Assembly: GCF_005405885.1 (NCBI RefSeq)
Contig: NZ_BJFL01000006.1
Span: 1 to 64,000, forward strand
Direction: 5' to 3'
DNA length: 64,000 bases
From: Gandjariella thermophila
Lineage (GTDB): Bacteria; Actinomycetota; Actinomycetes; Mycobacteriales; Pseudonocardiaceae
Below, in pieces: positions 51,018 to 59,210 of the stretch. The position numbers were made by a program, and so were the translations under genes. A model generated the notes under the pieces. It was not told the DNA's origin, made no database searches, and worked only from the letters and a program-made list of their open reading frames with translations. The stretch's first letter is position 1. Each line of letters starts with the position of its first letter.

Positions 51018-51988
51018 GGACGTTCAGCTACCACCGCGTGTCCGATGTGGACGTCGCGCTGGCCGCGCTTCGCCAGCCGGAGACGCAGGCCATCGCCGGC
51101 GGCACCGAACTGGTGAACTGGCTCAAGGAGGGCATCGAGGCGCCGGCCCGGCTGGTGGACATCACCGGCCTGCCGCTGGCCGGCGTGGAGTCCACTCCGG
51201 ACGGCCTGCGGATCGGCGCGCTGGCCCGGATGAGCGACGTGGCCGCGCACCCGGTGGTCCGGGACCGCTACCCGGTGCTGGCGCAGTCGCTGCTGCGCGC
51301 CGCCTCGGCGCAGCTCCGCAACATGGCCACCATCGGCGGGAACCTGCTGCAGCGTACCCGCTGCCCGTACTTCCGCGCGGACACCGCGCTGCCGTGCAAC
51401 AAGCGCGTGCCCGGCTCCGGCTGCGCCGCCCGGCACGGCGACACCAGCGCGCAGGCCATCTTCGGGTGGAGCGAGCACTGCGTGGCCACCCACCCCTCCG
51501 ACCTGGCGGTCGCGCTCGCCGCGCTGGACGCCACCATCGTGGTCCGTGGCGAGGCGGGCGAGCGGCGCATCCCGGCCACCGAGTTCCACCGGCTGCCCGG
51601 CGACGAGCCGGAGCGGCATACCGAACTGCGCGCCGGCGAGCTGATCACCGCGGTCGAGGTGCCCGCCGAGTCGGGTGCCGAGCACTCCCACTACCTCAAG
51701 GTGCGCGAGCGGGTGTCGTACGAGTTCGCGGTGGTCTCCGCCGCCGCGGTGGTCCAGCTCTCCGGGACGACGATCACCGGAGCCCGGCTCGCTCTCGGCG
51801 GCGTCGCGCACCGGCCGTGGCGGCTGGGCGGCGCCGAGCAGGCCGTGGTCGGACTGTCCGTTTCGGACCGGCCGGCTCTGCTCGCCGCCGTCGCCGCCGA
51901 CTTCGGCGACGCCCGCCCGCTGCCGGGCAACGAGTACAAGATCACGCTCGCCCAGCGGGCCGCCGTCCGCGCGTTGCAGGCAGCCTGA
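51014..51988 (+). CDS. Aldehyde oxidoreductase-type FAD subunit with extra Fe-S insert (PaoB-like)
   Basis: 324 residues. The FAD-binding signatures are AIAGGTELVNWLKEG and RNMATIGGNLLQRTRC. The segment RCPYFRADTALPCNKRVPGSGCAARHG...SEHCVATHP holds four Cys, as in E. coli PaoB and in 4-hydroxybenzoyl-CoA reductase, where an additional [4Fe-4S] cluster binds. This marks the complex as PaoABC-like rather than CO dehydrogenase. ATG 51014. The next subunit gene follows after 172 bp containing a degenerate dispersed repeat. Confidence 0.92.
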   Translation: MRTFSYHRVSDVDVALAALRQPETQAIAGGTELVNWLKEGIEAPARLVDITGLPLAGVESTPDGLRIGALARMSDVAAHPVVRDRYPVLAQSLLRAASAQLRNMATIGGNLLQRTRCPYFRADTALPCNKRVPGSGCAARHGDTSAQAIFGWSEHCVATHPSDLAVALAALDATIVVRGEAGERRIPATEFHRLPGDEPERHTELRAGELITAVEVPAESGAEHSHYLKVRERVSYEFAVVSAAAVVQLSGTTITGARLALGGVAHRPWRLGGAEQAVVGLSVSDRPALLAAVAADFGDARPLPGNEYKITLAQRAAVRALQAA

Positions 51989-51989
51989 T

Positions 51990-52145
51990 GCGTGAGTCAA
52001 GCCGCGGCACCCGAGGTGACCACGACGCGCGTCCCGGCCGCCAGGCCCCGCGATCGGGGCGGCAGGGCGCCTCACCGGCCGAAGTGACCCAAGAACCTCC
52101 GGCGCGCCCTGGCGACACGATCGCGGATGCGCGCGAACTCGCGGA
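51990..52145 (+). repeat. Degenerate copy of the dispersed repeat inside the oxidoreductase operon
   Basis: The stretch CGCGTCCCGGCC, CCCCGCGATCG, GGGCG, then GCGCGCCCTGGCGACACGATCG and GATGCGCGCGAAC aligns in order with the central and right parts of the 50.1-kb copy, with many differences. It separates the FAD and molybdenum subunit genes. Confidence 0.5.
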
Positions 52146-52160
52146 ACGAGAGGCCGCCGC

Positions 52161-54272
52161 ATGACAACGGGACTGACCAGGCCGGACGGGCCGGCCAAGC
52201 TGACCGGCACCGCGCATTACGCCGCCGACGCCGACACATCGGACGCGCTGGCCGCCGCACTCGTCACCACGACCGTGCCGAACGGGCGGCTGACCGCGCT
52301 GCACACCGCGGACGCCGAGGCCGCGCCCGGCGTGGTACGCGTGCTCACCCGGGCCGATCTGCCGCCGCTTGGTGAGCTGTCCACGCCGCCGCTGGGCTTC
52401 CCGGTGCCGCCGCTGCTCGAGGACACCGTGCACCACGAGGGCGAGCCGATCGCCGTGGTGCTCGCCGAGACCTGGGAGCAGGCCCGGCACGCGGCCACCC
52501 TGGTGCGGGCCGAGTACGCGGACGTGACGCCGGCGGTGCCGTTCGGGCAGGCCGAGGACGTGGTCCCGCACGGCGGTCTGGTGTTCGGCGAGACCGACGA
52601 GTCGAAGGGGGACGTGACCGCCGGTCTCGCCGCCGCGGACGTCTCCGTCACCGCCACGTACACCACCGCGGACCGGCACCACAGCCCGATCGAGCCGCAC
52701 GCCACCCTGGCCCGGTGGGACGGCGACCAGTTGGTGCTGCACAGCTCGGTGCAGTCCGTCTTGTTCGCCCAGGCGGCGCTGGCCGCGCTGTTCGGGGTGC
52801 CGCCGGAGAACGTGCGGGTGTTCTGCCCGTTCGTCGGCGGCGGCTTCGGCTGCAAGGGTTTCGTGTGGCCGCACATCCCGCTGGCCGCGGCCGCGGCGCG
52901 GGTCACCGGGCGGCCGGTGAAGCTGGTACTCACCCGGGCGCAGATGTTCACCCTCGCCGGGCACCAGCCGGCGACCCGGCAGACGGTCAGCCTGGGCGCC
53001 ACGTCCGACGGCCGGCTCACCGCGCTGCGGCACACGAGCAGCAACGCCTCCGCCCAGCTCGGTGACTACTGCGAGAACACCCCGCACGGCTCGACGTGGA
53101 TGTACGCCAGCCCGGCGATCGAGACCAGCACGAGGATCCAGCGGCTGCACCGTCCGGGACCGACGCCGATGCGCTCACCCCACGAGGGGCCGGGAATGTT
53201 CGCGCTGGAATCCGCCATGGACGAGCTGGCCCACGAACTGGGCATGGACCCGGTGGAGCTGCGACTGCGCAACGAGCCCGAGGTCGACCCGCTCACCGGC
53301 GAACCGTTCTCGTCCCGGAAGCTGGTCGAGTGCCTGCGCGAAGGGGCGCGCCGGTTCGGCTGGTCCGAGCGGAATCCGGAGATCGGGTCCATGCGGGACG
53401 GTCATGAGCTGATCGGCTGGGGCATGGCCGCGGCCACCATGGACAGCCCGCGCTCCCCGTCGTCCGCCCGGCTGCGGATCGACCACACCGGGCACGTCGT
53501 GGTGGAGACCGGCATGCAGGAGATCGGCACCGGATTGCCGGCCATGGTGCAGGCGGTGGCCGCGGAGACCCTCGGCTGCCCGCCGGAGGATGTGGCGGTG
53601 CGCCACGGCGACTCGGATTTTCCGCCGCACACCGGCACGTTCGGGTCGATGTCCACCATGGGCCTCGGCTCCGCGGTGCGAGCGGCGGCCGAGTCGGCGC
53701 TGGAGAAGCTCGGCGCCGAGCCCGGTGACCCGCTGGCCGGCGCCCTGGCCGAGGCGGGACTCACCGAGCTGGAGTCCGAGGGCCGCTGGTCGCCGGAAGG
53801 CGGTGGCATGACCCGCGGCCGGACCGGGGGCTACTCGATCCACACCTACGGCTCGATCTTCGTGGAGGTGCGCGTCGACCCGGACCTCGGTCTGCTGCGG
53901 ATGAGCCGGGCGGTGGGCGTCTACGCCGGCGGGCGGATCCTCAACCCACTGGCCGCGCGCAGCCAGATGATCGGTGGCATCACCTGGGGCTACGGCCAGG
54001 CGGTGCTGGAGCAGTCGGTGTTCGAGCCGAATCTCGGCCGGTTCCTGTCCAAGAACCTGGCCGGCTACATCGTCCCGGTCAACGCCGACATCGGCGAGAT
54101 CGATGTGTCCTTTGTGGACGACGACGACCGCGTGGCCAGCGCGATCGGCGCGAAGGGCATCGGCGAACTCGGCGCGGTCGGGGTGTCCGCCGCCATCGCC
54201 AACGCCGTCTTCCACGCCACCGGCCGCCGCGTCCGCGACCTCCCCATCCGCATCCACCACCTGCTGCCCTGA
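52161..54272 (+). CDS. Aldehyde oxidoreductase-type molybdenum cofactor subunit (PaoC-like)
   Basis: 703 residues, the catalytic subunit of the xanthine oxidase family. The N-terminal domain has GTAHYAADAD; substrate and cofactor segments include CPFVGGGFGCKG, GPTPMRSPHEGPGMFALESAMDELA, QEIGTGLPAM and GSMSTMGLGS. The C-terminal AKGIGELGAVG carries the catalytic Glu. It oxidises aldehydes or heterocycles to acids. It needs molybdopterin cytosine dinucleotide and an XdhC/PaoD-like insertase, not seen here. ATG 52161, with GAGAGG upstream. A terminator follows. Confidence 0.93.
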   Translation: MTTGLTRPDGPAKLTGTAHYAADADTSDALAAALVTTTVPNGRLTALHTADAEAAPGVVRVLTRADLPPLGELSTPPLGFPVPPLLEDTVHHEGEPIAVVLAETWEQARHAATLVRAEYADVTPAVPFGQAEDVVPHGGLVFGETDESKGDVTAGLAAADVSVTATYTTADRHHSPIEPHATLARWDGDQLVLHSSVQSVLFAQAALAALFGVPPENVRVFCPFVGGGFGCKGFVWPHIPLAAAAARVTGRPVKLVLTRAQMFTLAGHQPATRQTVSLGATSDGRLTALRHTSSNASAQLGDYCENTPHGSTWMYASPAIETSTRIQRLHRPGPTPMRSPHEGPGMFALESAMDELAHELGMDPVELRLRNEPEVDPLTGEPFSSRKLVECLREGARRFGWSERNPEIGSMRDGHELIGWGMAAATMDSPRSPSSARLRIDHTGHVVVETGMQEIGTGLPAMVQAVAAETLGCPPEDVAVRHGDSDFPPHTGTFGSMSTMGLGSAVRAAAESALEKLGAEPGDPLAGALAEAGLTELESEGRWSPEGGGMTRGRTGGYSIHTYGSIFVEVRVDPDLGLLRMSRAVGVYAGGRILNPLAARSQMIGGITWGYGQAVLEQSVFEPNLGRFLSKNLAGYIVPVNADIGEIDVSFVDDDDRVASAIGAKGIGELGAVGVSAAIANAVFHATGRRVRDLPIRIHHLLP

Positions 54273-54274
54273 CC

Positions 54275-54315
54275 GCTCGGCTGCCCGGCTGACCTCTCCG
54301 GCCGGGCAGCCGAGC
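54275..54315. terminator. Bidirectional terminator after the oxidoreductase operon
   Basis: GCTCGGCTGCCCGGC (54275-54289) pairs perfectly with GCCGGGCAGCCGAGC (54301-54315) across an 11-base loop. It lies between the convergent molybdenum-subunit and PIN-domain genes. Confidence 0.9.
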
Positions 54316-54327
54316 ATCACGCGGCGT

Positions 54328-54897
54328 TCAGCGGCAGCGGGAAATGACGTCAGCGGTGGCGGGGAGGTCTCGGCGTCGGCACCAGGCAACGAGCCGCTCG
54401 ATGACTTGATCGTCGCTGATCCGTTGGTCTTCGGGGAGCCATCGACGGCGCACCATCTCGACAAGTGAAGCAATGGCTCGCGGCGGGCCCGCATCCACGG
54501 CGAACGCCAGGAAGGCGTCTGGGCGTTGCGGTTCCAAGCTGGTCAACCGCTCGATCTCCGCGCAGAGGCGCACATCTGCGGTGACGAGGACCTCGCAACC
54601 CGACCACAGCGCCGCTGCCACCACGTGGCGATCCTTGGGATTCGACATGAGCCGGACAGAAATGTCCACGACGCCCGGCCATTCCACCTTGGCCTCGGGA
54701 AAGGCCTCCTCCATCGCGGACAGCAGCCGATCAACGGCTCGCACGTCCATCTCAGCAGGGAGGTGCCGCCGCACCTCCTCCAGCACACCGACGCTCCAGC
54801 GGGGTTGGAACAGCCCTTCCTCCCCCAGTGTCAGTAGCACGTCCCGAAGCCGAGCGGGGACAAGCACATTGGCATCTAGGAAGGCGAGAAACGGCAC
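54328..54897 (-). CDS. PIN-domain ribonuclease toxin (VapC-like, PIN_3)
   Basis: 189 residues. The PIN acidic residues are visible: Asp8 in AFLDANVLVP, Glu in GVLEEVRRHL, Asp in SNPKDRHVVAAAL and Asp in EVLVTADVRLC. It should be a metal-dependent RNase. It lies downstream of an HTH gene in the same orientation with a 43-bp gap, typical of a toxin after its antitoxin. The antitoxin class (excisionase-type HTH rather than VapB) resembles PIN/HTH_17 pairs seen in actinobacteria. A C-terminal extension of about 60 residues is longer than in classic VapC. Confidence 0.8.
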   Translation of the reverse strand: MPFLAFLDANVLVPARLRDVLLTLGEEGLFQPRWSVGVLEEVRRHLPAEMDVRAVDRLLSAMEEAFPEAKVEWPGVVDISVRLMSNPKDRHVVAAALWSGCEVLVTADVRLCAEIERLTSLEPQRPDAFLAFAVDAGPPRAIASLVEMVRRRWLPEDQRISDDQVIERLVAWCRRRDLPATADVISRCR

Positions 54898-54940
54898 ACG
54901 GCGACGTTATCGATCAAGGCAGCAAGCGTGGTCACGGGGG

Positions 54941-55387
54941 CTAAAAATCATCCGAATAGAGTCCGTGCTCCCGGGACACGGCTGCCATGTCGTCCAGAGC
55001 GCGCTTGCGCCCCCTCCGAAGCTCCTCCGTGTAGGCGATGGCATCCGCCAGTCGGACCCGACGATGGGTACCCCGGTATACGTAGGGAATCTTTTCCTCG
55101 TCAAGCAGCCGGCACAGGTACGTCCGCGAGACCCCAAGAACCTCCGCGGCCTGGCTTGTCGTCAGGAGCTGACCCGTGTTGGCGACGACCACGCCCTCGC
55201 CCCGTGCGAGGCGCGCGAGGAGGTCACGGAGCGCACCAGCGACCTGGTCGGGCAGCACGAAATCACGTTGTCCCAGCCGAACCACCACGTCGCCATCCGA
55301 CTCGGCGAGTGCCTCAGCCAGGTCGGCCACCACGTCCCGATCAGCCGGCGGCTCGACGCGGCGAGCCAATCGCATCTCCAGCACCAT
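54941..55387 (-). CDS. Antitoxin-like protein with excisionase-type HTH (HTH_17)
   Basis: 148 residues. The N-terminal 65 residues are helical and acidic (DRDVVADLAEALAESDGDVVVRLGQ). The middle has an MerR/excisionase helix: LLTTSQAAEVLGVSRTYLCRLLDEEKIPYVYRGTHRRVRLADAIAY. The C-terminal tail would embrace the toxin. ATG 55387 has GGAGGGG 5 bases upstream. It is the first gene of a toxin-antitoxin pair with the PIN gene. It probably represses its own promoter at 55411-55439. Confidence 0.78.
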   Translation of the reverse strand: MVLEMRLARRVEPPADRDVVADLAEALAESDGDVVVRLGQRDFVLPDQVAGALRDLLARLARGEGVVVANTGQLLTTSQAAEVLGVSRTYLCRLLDEEKIPYVYRGTHRRVRLADAIAYTEELRRGRKRALDDMAAVSREHGLYSDDF

Positions 55388-55836
55388 GTCGACCCCTCCC
55401 CTCGTGCGCCATCATCCGACCTAACTGACATAAGTGCAACCCATGGGGATGTGGACCACCCAGTCGCCGCGCCGTGCACACGGAAGGTGACACACCATCA
55501 TGATGACCTCGGTGGCGGTACCCCGGTGGGGGTTCTGCCCGCCCGGGCACCGGTCGACGGGTTGATCCATCGGATCACTCCTTCCTCGGCGTCTCCGGCC
55601 GGGGCGGGCCTCAGGTCGCCAAACTCACGCCCGCCCCGGCCGCGATAGCGATGGTCGCCACTTGTTGCGGATCTTGGAGCAGCCCAGATCATCTTGATCA
55701 CAATCTTTCACCATGACGATCACGGGACGGGAAAGGAATTCACCTTGCCCGTCCAGCCGGCACTGCGGTAATCCTGAACCACGGGATCAGGGGGGACAAC
55801 AGAAGATCGCGGAGTCACACTGACCAGGGGGGGAAC
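55388..55836. other. 449-bp divergent interval without a gene
   Basis: Contains the TA promoter at 55411-55439. A relatively AT-rich part at 55670-55800 has a short dyad GATCATC-TTGATC and probably holds the promoter of the membrane HTH genes. No small gene could be supported; frames read here are low-complexity. Confidence 0.5.
55411..55439 (-). promoter_or_regulatory. Promoter of the toxin-antitoxin pair
   Basis: On the minus strand TTGCAC (55439-55434) and GATGAT (55416-55411) are spaced 17 bp, 24 bases upstream of the antitoxin ATG. Both hexamers match the sigma-70 consensus at four of six positions. Confidence 0.55.
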
Positions 55837-56589
55837 ATGGCTCGGTGGAGACCGCTTCCGGGCGACCTGGATCCACGGGTGCGCCAGTTGGTCGTGCGGT
55901 TACGGGAACTCAGGGACACCGCCGGGATCGGCGCGTCGGCGCTCGCGCGGAAGACGACCTACAGCAGGTCGTCCTGGAACCGCTACCTCAACGGGCGGAC
56001 AATGCCCCCGCGCCGGGCGGTGGAGGAACTGGGCCGCCTGGCCGGGGCTGACCTGCCCCGCCTGCTCGCGCTGTGGGAGCTGGCCGAATGGGGGCGCGCC
56101 GAGTCTCCGCCACCACAGCCGGCCGACGAACCCGTGGCAAGCGGACCGGAGGACGCGCCGAGCGAACCGGAAGGCACACCGAGCGGACGGCCCCCACGGT
56201 TCCGGCGGCGATGGGTTCTCGTGGCAGCCAGCGGCCTCGCCGTGCTGGCGGCGGCCGGCGCGGCGGCCTGGTTGACCGGGCTCGGTAGCCCGGGCCATTC
56301 GCGGCCTTCCGTGCGGCCGGAGGGTCTCGGCTGCGACTACTCCCGGCGCGACGGTCGGCTCTACGCCGGGCACAGCACCACCTCGGACCGTTTGGTGGCG
56401 CTGCACGGGGACGGCGAGGACGTCGTGGAGGTGCAGTGCCTGCTGGCACGCCACGGCTTCGACCCGGGGCGGATCGACGGGCTGTTCGGAACGCGCACCG
56501 AGGCGGCGGTGAAGCGGTTGCAGCAGGCGGGTGGGGTGCCCGCCGACGGCATCGTGGGACCGCAGACATGGCCCCTGCTACGCGCATGA
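55837..56589 (+). CDS. Membrane-anchored HTH protein with extracytoplasmic peptidoglycan-binding domain
   Basis: 250 residues. The first 80 residues form an XRE-like HTH (VVRLRELRDTAGIGASALARKTTYSRSSWNRYLNG). After a Pro/Glu-rich linker comes one TM helix (about residues 125-146). The outer part carries a PG_binding_1 repeat: VVEVQCLLARHGFDPGRIDGLFGTRTEAAVKRLQQ, PADGIVGPQTWPLL. This is a one-component membrane layout: DNA binding inside, wall binding outside. It overlaps the next gene by ATGA. The two share their HTH, so they are diverged duplicates. No ribosome binding site stands out; ATG 55837 follows GGGGGG. Confidence 0.8.
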   Translation: MARWRPLPGDLDPRVRQLVVRLRELRDTAGIGASALARKTTYSRSSWNRYLNGRTMPPRRAVEELGRLAGADLPRLLALWELAEWGRAESPPPQPADEPVASGPEDAPSEPEGTPSGRPPRFRRRWVLVAASGLAVLAAAGAAAWLTGLGSPGHSRPSVRPEGLGCDYSRRDGRLYAGHSTTSDRLVALHGDGEDVVEVQCLLARHGFDPGRIDGLFGTRTEAAVKRLQQAGGVPADGIVGPQTWPLLRA

Positions 56590-57470
56590 GCGGCCGGTGG
56601 CGGCCGCTGCCCGGCTCCCTCGATCCGGAGGTGGCCTACCTCGTCGGCGTGTTGCGGGGCCTCAAGGACCGCTCGGGGTTGAGCCTGGCCGCGCTCGCGC
56701 GGCGCACGCCGTACAGCAAGTCGTCCTGGGAGCGGTACCTCAACGGGATCAAGCTGCCACCGCGGGACGCGGTCGACGCGCTGGCGCGGCTGACCGGTCA
56801 GCCGGTCGACCGGGTGCACGCGCTGTGGGAGCGGGCGGAGACCCGCTGGAGCGGCCGGGCCGCCGGCCCGCAGCCATCCGGTGCCGAGCCCGAATCCGAG
56901 GCGCCGGCGGCGAGCCGCCCCACCACGGCAGGCCGCCTTCCCGGTCCGCGAGGGCGCTCGGCGCTCGCGGTGGCCGCCGCCATCACCGGTGCCGCCGTGC
57001 TGGGCGCACTGGTCCGGTTCACCGGCATCCTCGGCGGCTCCGCCGCGTCGGAGCCCACCACACCGCCGTACACGGTTGGGTGCTCCGGCGCCCAGTGCGC
57101 CGGCCACGACCCGGAGGCGATGGCGTGCGCCGTCGACGCCGCGTCGTTCGCCGTGCTGACCGTCGGTGCGGCGTCGCTGCACCTGAGGGTCAGCGACGCG
57201 TGCGGCGCCGCGTGGGCCCGAGCGGCCCGCGTCACCCCCGGCGACCGGGTGCTCGTGGTCGCCCGGGACGGCCAGTCCGAGTCGGTGGTCATCGACGCGG
57301 ATGCCGCCGCGGCACCGTACGTCTACACGCGCATGCTCGCCGCGCACCGGCATTCCGAGGTCCAAGCATGCCTGGAAGCCCGCGACGGGGGCCGGAGATG
57401 CACGCCGTGGGGCGCCGACCGTCCGGTGCCGGCGCCGCCGGTGACCGCCCCGCCGGTGCCCACCTGGTGA
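56586..57470 (+). CDS. Membrane-anchored HTH protein with DUF2690 domain
   Basis: 294 residues from ATG 56586 overlapping the upstream stop (ATGA). The N-terminal 80 residues (RWRPLPGSLDPEVAYLVGVLRGL, then SLAALARRTPYSKSSWERYLNG) are about half identical to the upstream protein. A TM helix (about residues 125-147) leads to the outer DUF2690 domain: GCSGAQCAGHDPEAMACAVDA and SDACGAAWARAARVTPGD, with four or more Cys probably in disulfides. The domain is common in Streptomyces proteins of this architecture; its function is unknown. Confidence 0.82.
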   Translation: MSGRWRPLPGSLDPEVAYLVGVLRGLKDRSGLSLAALARRTPYSKSSWERYLNGIKLPPRDAVDALARLTGQPVDRVHALWERAETRWSGRAAGPQPSGAEPESEAPAASRPTTAGRLPGPRGRSALAVAAAITGAAVLGALVRFTGILGGSAASEPTTPPYTVGCSGAQCAGHDPEAMACAVDAASFAVLTVGAASLHLRVSDACGAAWARAARVTPGDRVLVVARDGQSESVVIDADAAAAPYVYTRMLAAHRHSEVQACLEARDGGRRCTPWGADRPVPAPPVTAPPVPTW

Positions 57471-57608
57471 ACCGGGGAACACCGGTGGGCCGACATCCGT
57501 CACGCCCCGCGGTGGCCGGCGTGGGCGGGCCCGGGGCCGGCTTGCGACCGCGACCGCAGGCCGTCGCCACGTCGAAATGATCGTGTTGGCACGCCTATCA
57601 TCCCGGGC

Positions 57609-58007
57609 GTGACGGAGGACGTGGCGGCGGTGTTCCGTCCCGTCGCGGACGATCTGGCTTCGGCCGGCCACTCCGTGCGGCTGGACCCGGACCCCAGCGA
57701 GACGCACGACGGGCGGCAGCGCGCGCAGCTCATCCTGGACGGCGAGGTGCTCGGCAGCCTTGTCGTCGACCCCACGCGCGGCATGAACACGGCGTTGCTC
57801 CTGCTCGCCGATCTCACCCAGGACTTCCTTGTGGGCAGGCGGCAGCGGCAGGACGACGGGACGCCGTGGCCGGCCTGCGTCGCCGGTCACCTGCACCCCA
57901 TGCGGATCGTCTACGGGCTGGACGACCCGGTGTGGACCTGCCCGCGCGACCCCCGGATCAACGTGCCGATCGGCAAGCACCCGGGCCGCCCCTTCGACCT
58001 ACCCTAG
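57609..58007 (+). CDS. Hypothetical protein
   Basis: 132 residues from GTG 57609. A mixed alpha/beta protein with LILDGEVLGSLVVDPTRGMNTALLLLADLTQDFLV and a CVAGHLHPMRIVYG...WTCPRDP segment in which two Cys and two His could bind zinc. Not recognised as a named family. It stands alone: 138 bp separate it from the DUF2690 gene, and it converges with the glcF-like gene. Confidence 0.65.
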   Translation: MTEDVAAVFRPVADDLASAGHSVRLDPDPSETHDGRQRAQLILDGEVLGSLVVDPTRGMNTALLLLADLTQDFLVGRRQRQDDGTPWPACVAGHLHPMRIVYGLDDPVWTCPRDPRINVPIGKHPGRPFDLP

Positions 58008-58028
58008 CTTGACCTTGGCCCTTGGAGT

Positions 58029-58101
58029 GTCGGGTGCGGGCCACCCCGACATGGATGAAGCCCTCAGTTGATCTTTCCTTCTCGCGACGGCGGGAAGATC
58101 A
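58029..58101. terminator. Two hairpins between convergent genes
   Basis: GTCGGGTG (58029 onward) pairs with CACCCCGAC with one bulge. Then TGATCTT at 58069-58075 pairs with AAGATCA at 58095-58101 with CC/GG continuing. The second lies nearest to the glcF-like stop and is followed in that direction by a C/T stretch. Confidence 0.55.
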
Positions 58102-58121
58102 GGGCCCACTGCCGCCGAAGG

Positions 58122-59210
58122 TCATTCCCGCGGGCCCGTGCTCCCTTCCGCCATGTACAGGAGTTCGACGAGATGCAGCGCGCGAACCCGGGAGCCGCGT
58201 GCGCGCAGTCCCTGCCGCAACTGCCGCAGGCACCCGGGGTTGACCGCGACGACATAGTCGACGCCCGCCTCCTCGATCGCCGCGAGCTTCGGGGCCAGCA
58301 CCGTCCTGCTGTCCTCCGGCCGAAGCACCGAGTACGTCCCCGCCGCGCCGCAGCACGTGCCGGCGTTGGGCAGTTCCACGTAGTCCGCGACAGCGCCGAT
58401 CAACTCGCGCGGCTGGCGCGTCACGCCCATCCCGTTGCGCAGATGGCAGGAGTCCTGCAACGCCACCCGCGTACGCCGACCGCCGACCCGGACCTCGCCG
58501 AGGGGCAGGTGCCCGACCTCGACGAGGTACTCGCTGAGTTCCTTCACCCGGTCACGGCCGAGATGAGCGCTCAGATGAGCCGCGCAGCCCCCGGCGGTGG
58601 TGACGATCCGCCCGGGCAGGCGTGCGCCGATCTCGCGTGCCAGCTCGGCTCCGCTGGCGGAGTCACCGTTGTGCGCGTGCAGCGCCCCGCAGCAGCCCTG
58701 GCCGGCGGGAGCGGTGACCTCCGGGCGAAGGCGTCGCACCGCACGGCTGACCTCCGGGTACAGCCCACGCTCGACACAGCCCAGCAACAGTGCCGGTGAT
58801 CCTTCCCGGGCCCGGGCGCGCGCGTGGCGTCGCACCAGGCCCTGGAGCCGGAGCAGCCACGCGCGGCGCACCACCGCCATCAGCACGCGCGCCAGCCACG
58901 GTCGCCGCATGCCCCGCCACTGGTGGTCGCGCCACTGTTCCAGCAGCGCGCCGTATTCGACTCCGGCCGGGCAGACCGTCTCACAGCTACGGCAGCCCAG
59001 GCAGAACGACGCCTGCTCGACAAGCGTGGGATCGCCGTCGTCGAGGTGGCCCGTCTCCAGTGCGCGCATGAGCGTGATGCGCCCGCGGGGCGACGACGCC
59101 TCGTCGCCGGTCAGCTCGTAGGTCGGGCACGCCGGAAGGCAGAAGCCGCACGAGATGCACCGGTCCAGCAGGTCCTTGCCGAAGATGCCACCTGCGGTGG
59201 GCTCGGTCAT
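58122..59210 (-). CDS. glcF: Glycolate/lactate oxidase iron-sulfur subunit (GlcF-like)
   Basis: 362 residues. Two [4Fe-4S] ferredoxin motifs lie in the N-terminal 80 residues (CISCGFCLPACPTY and CLGCRSCETVCPAG). Two CCG domains follow: GQGCCGALHAHNGD with GGCAAHLS, and DSCHLRNG with NAGTCCGAAGTYS...VNPGCLRQL. This is the layout of GlcF, which accepts electrons from GlcD and passes them to the quinone pool. It overlaps glcD by ATGA. D-lactate or another 2-hydroxy acid is an equally possible substrate. Confidence 0.9.
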   Translation of the reverse strand: MTEPTAGGIFGKDLLDRCISCGFCLPACPTYELTGDEASSPRGRITLMRALETGHLDDGDPTLVEQASFCLGCRSCETVCPAGVEYGALLEQWRDHQWRGMRRPWLARVLMAVVRRAWLLRLQGLVRRHARARAREGSPALLLGCVERGLYPEVSRAVRRLRPEVTAPAGQGCCGALHAHNGDSASGAELAREIGARLPGRIVTTAGGCAAHLSAHLGRDRVKELSEYLVEVGHLPLGEVRVGGRRTRVALQDSCHLRNGMGVTRQPRELIGAVADYVELPNAGTCCGAAGTYSVLRPEDSRTVLAPKLAAIEEAGVDYVVAVNPGCLRQLRQGLRARGSRVRALHLVELLYMAEGSTGPRE

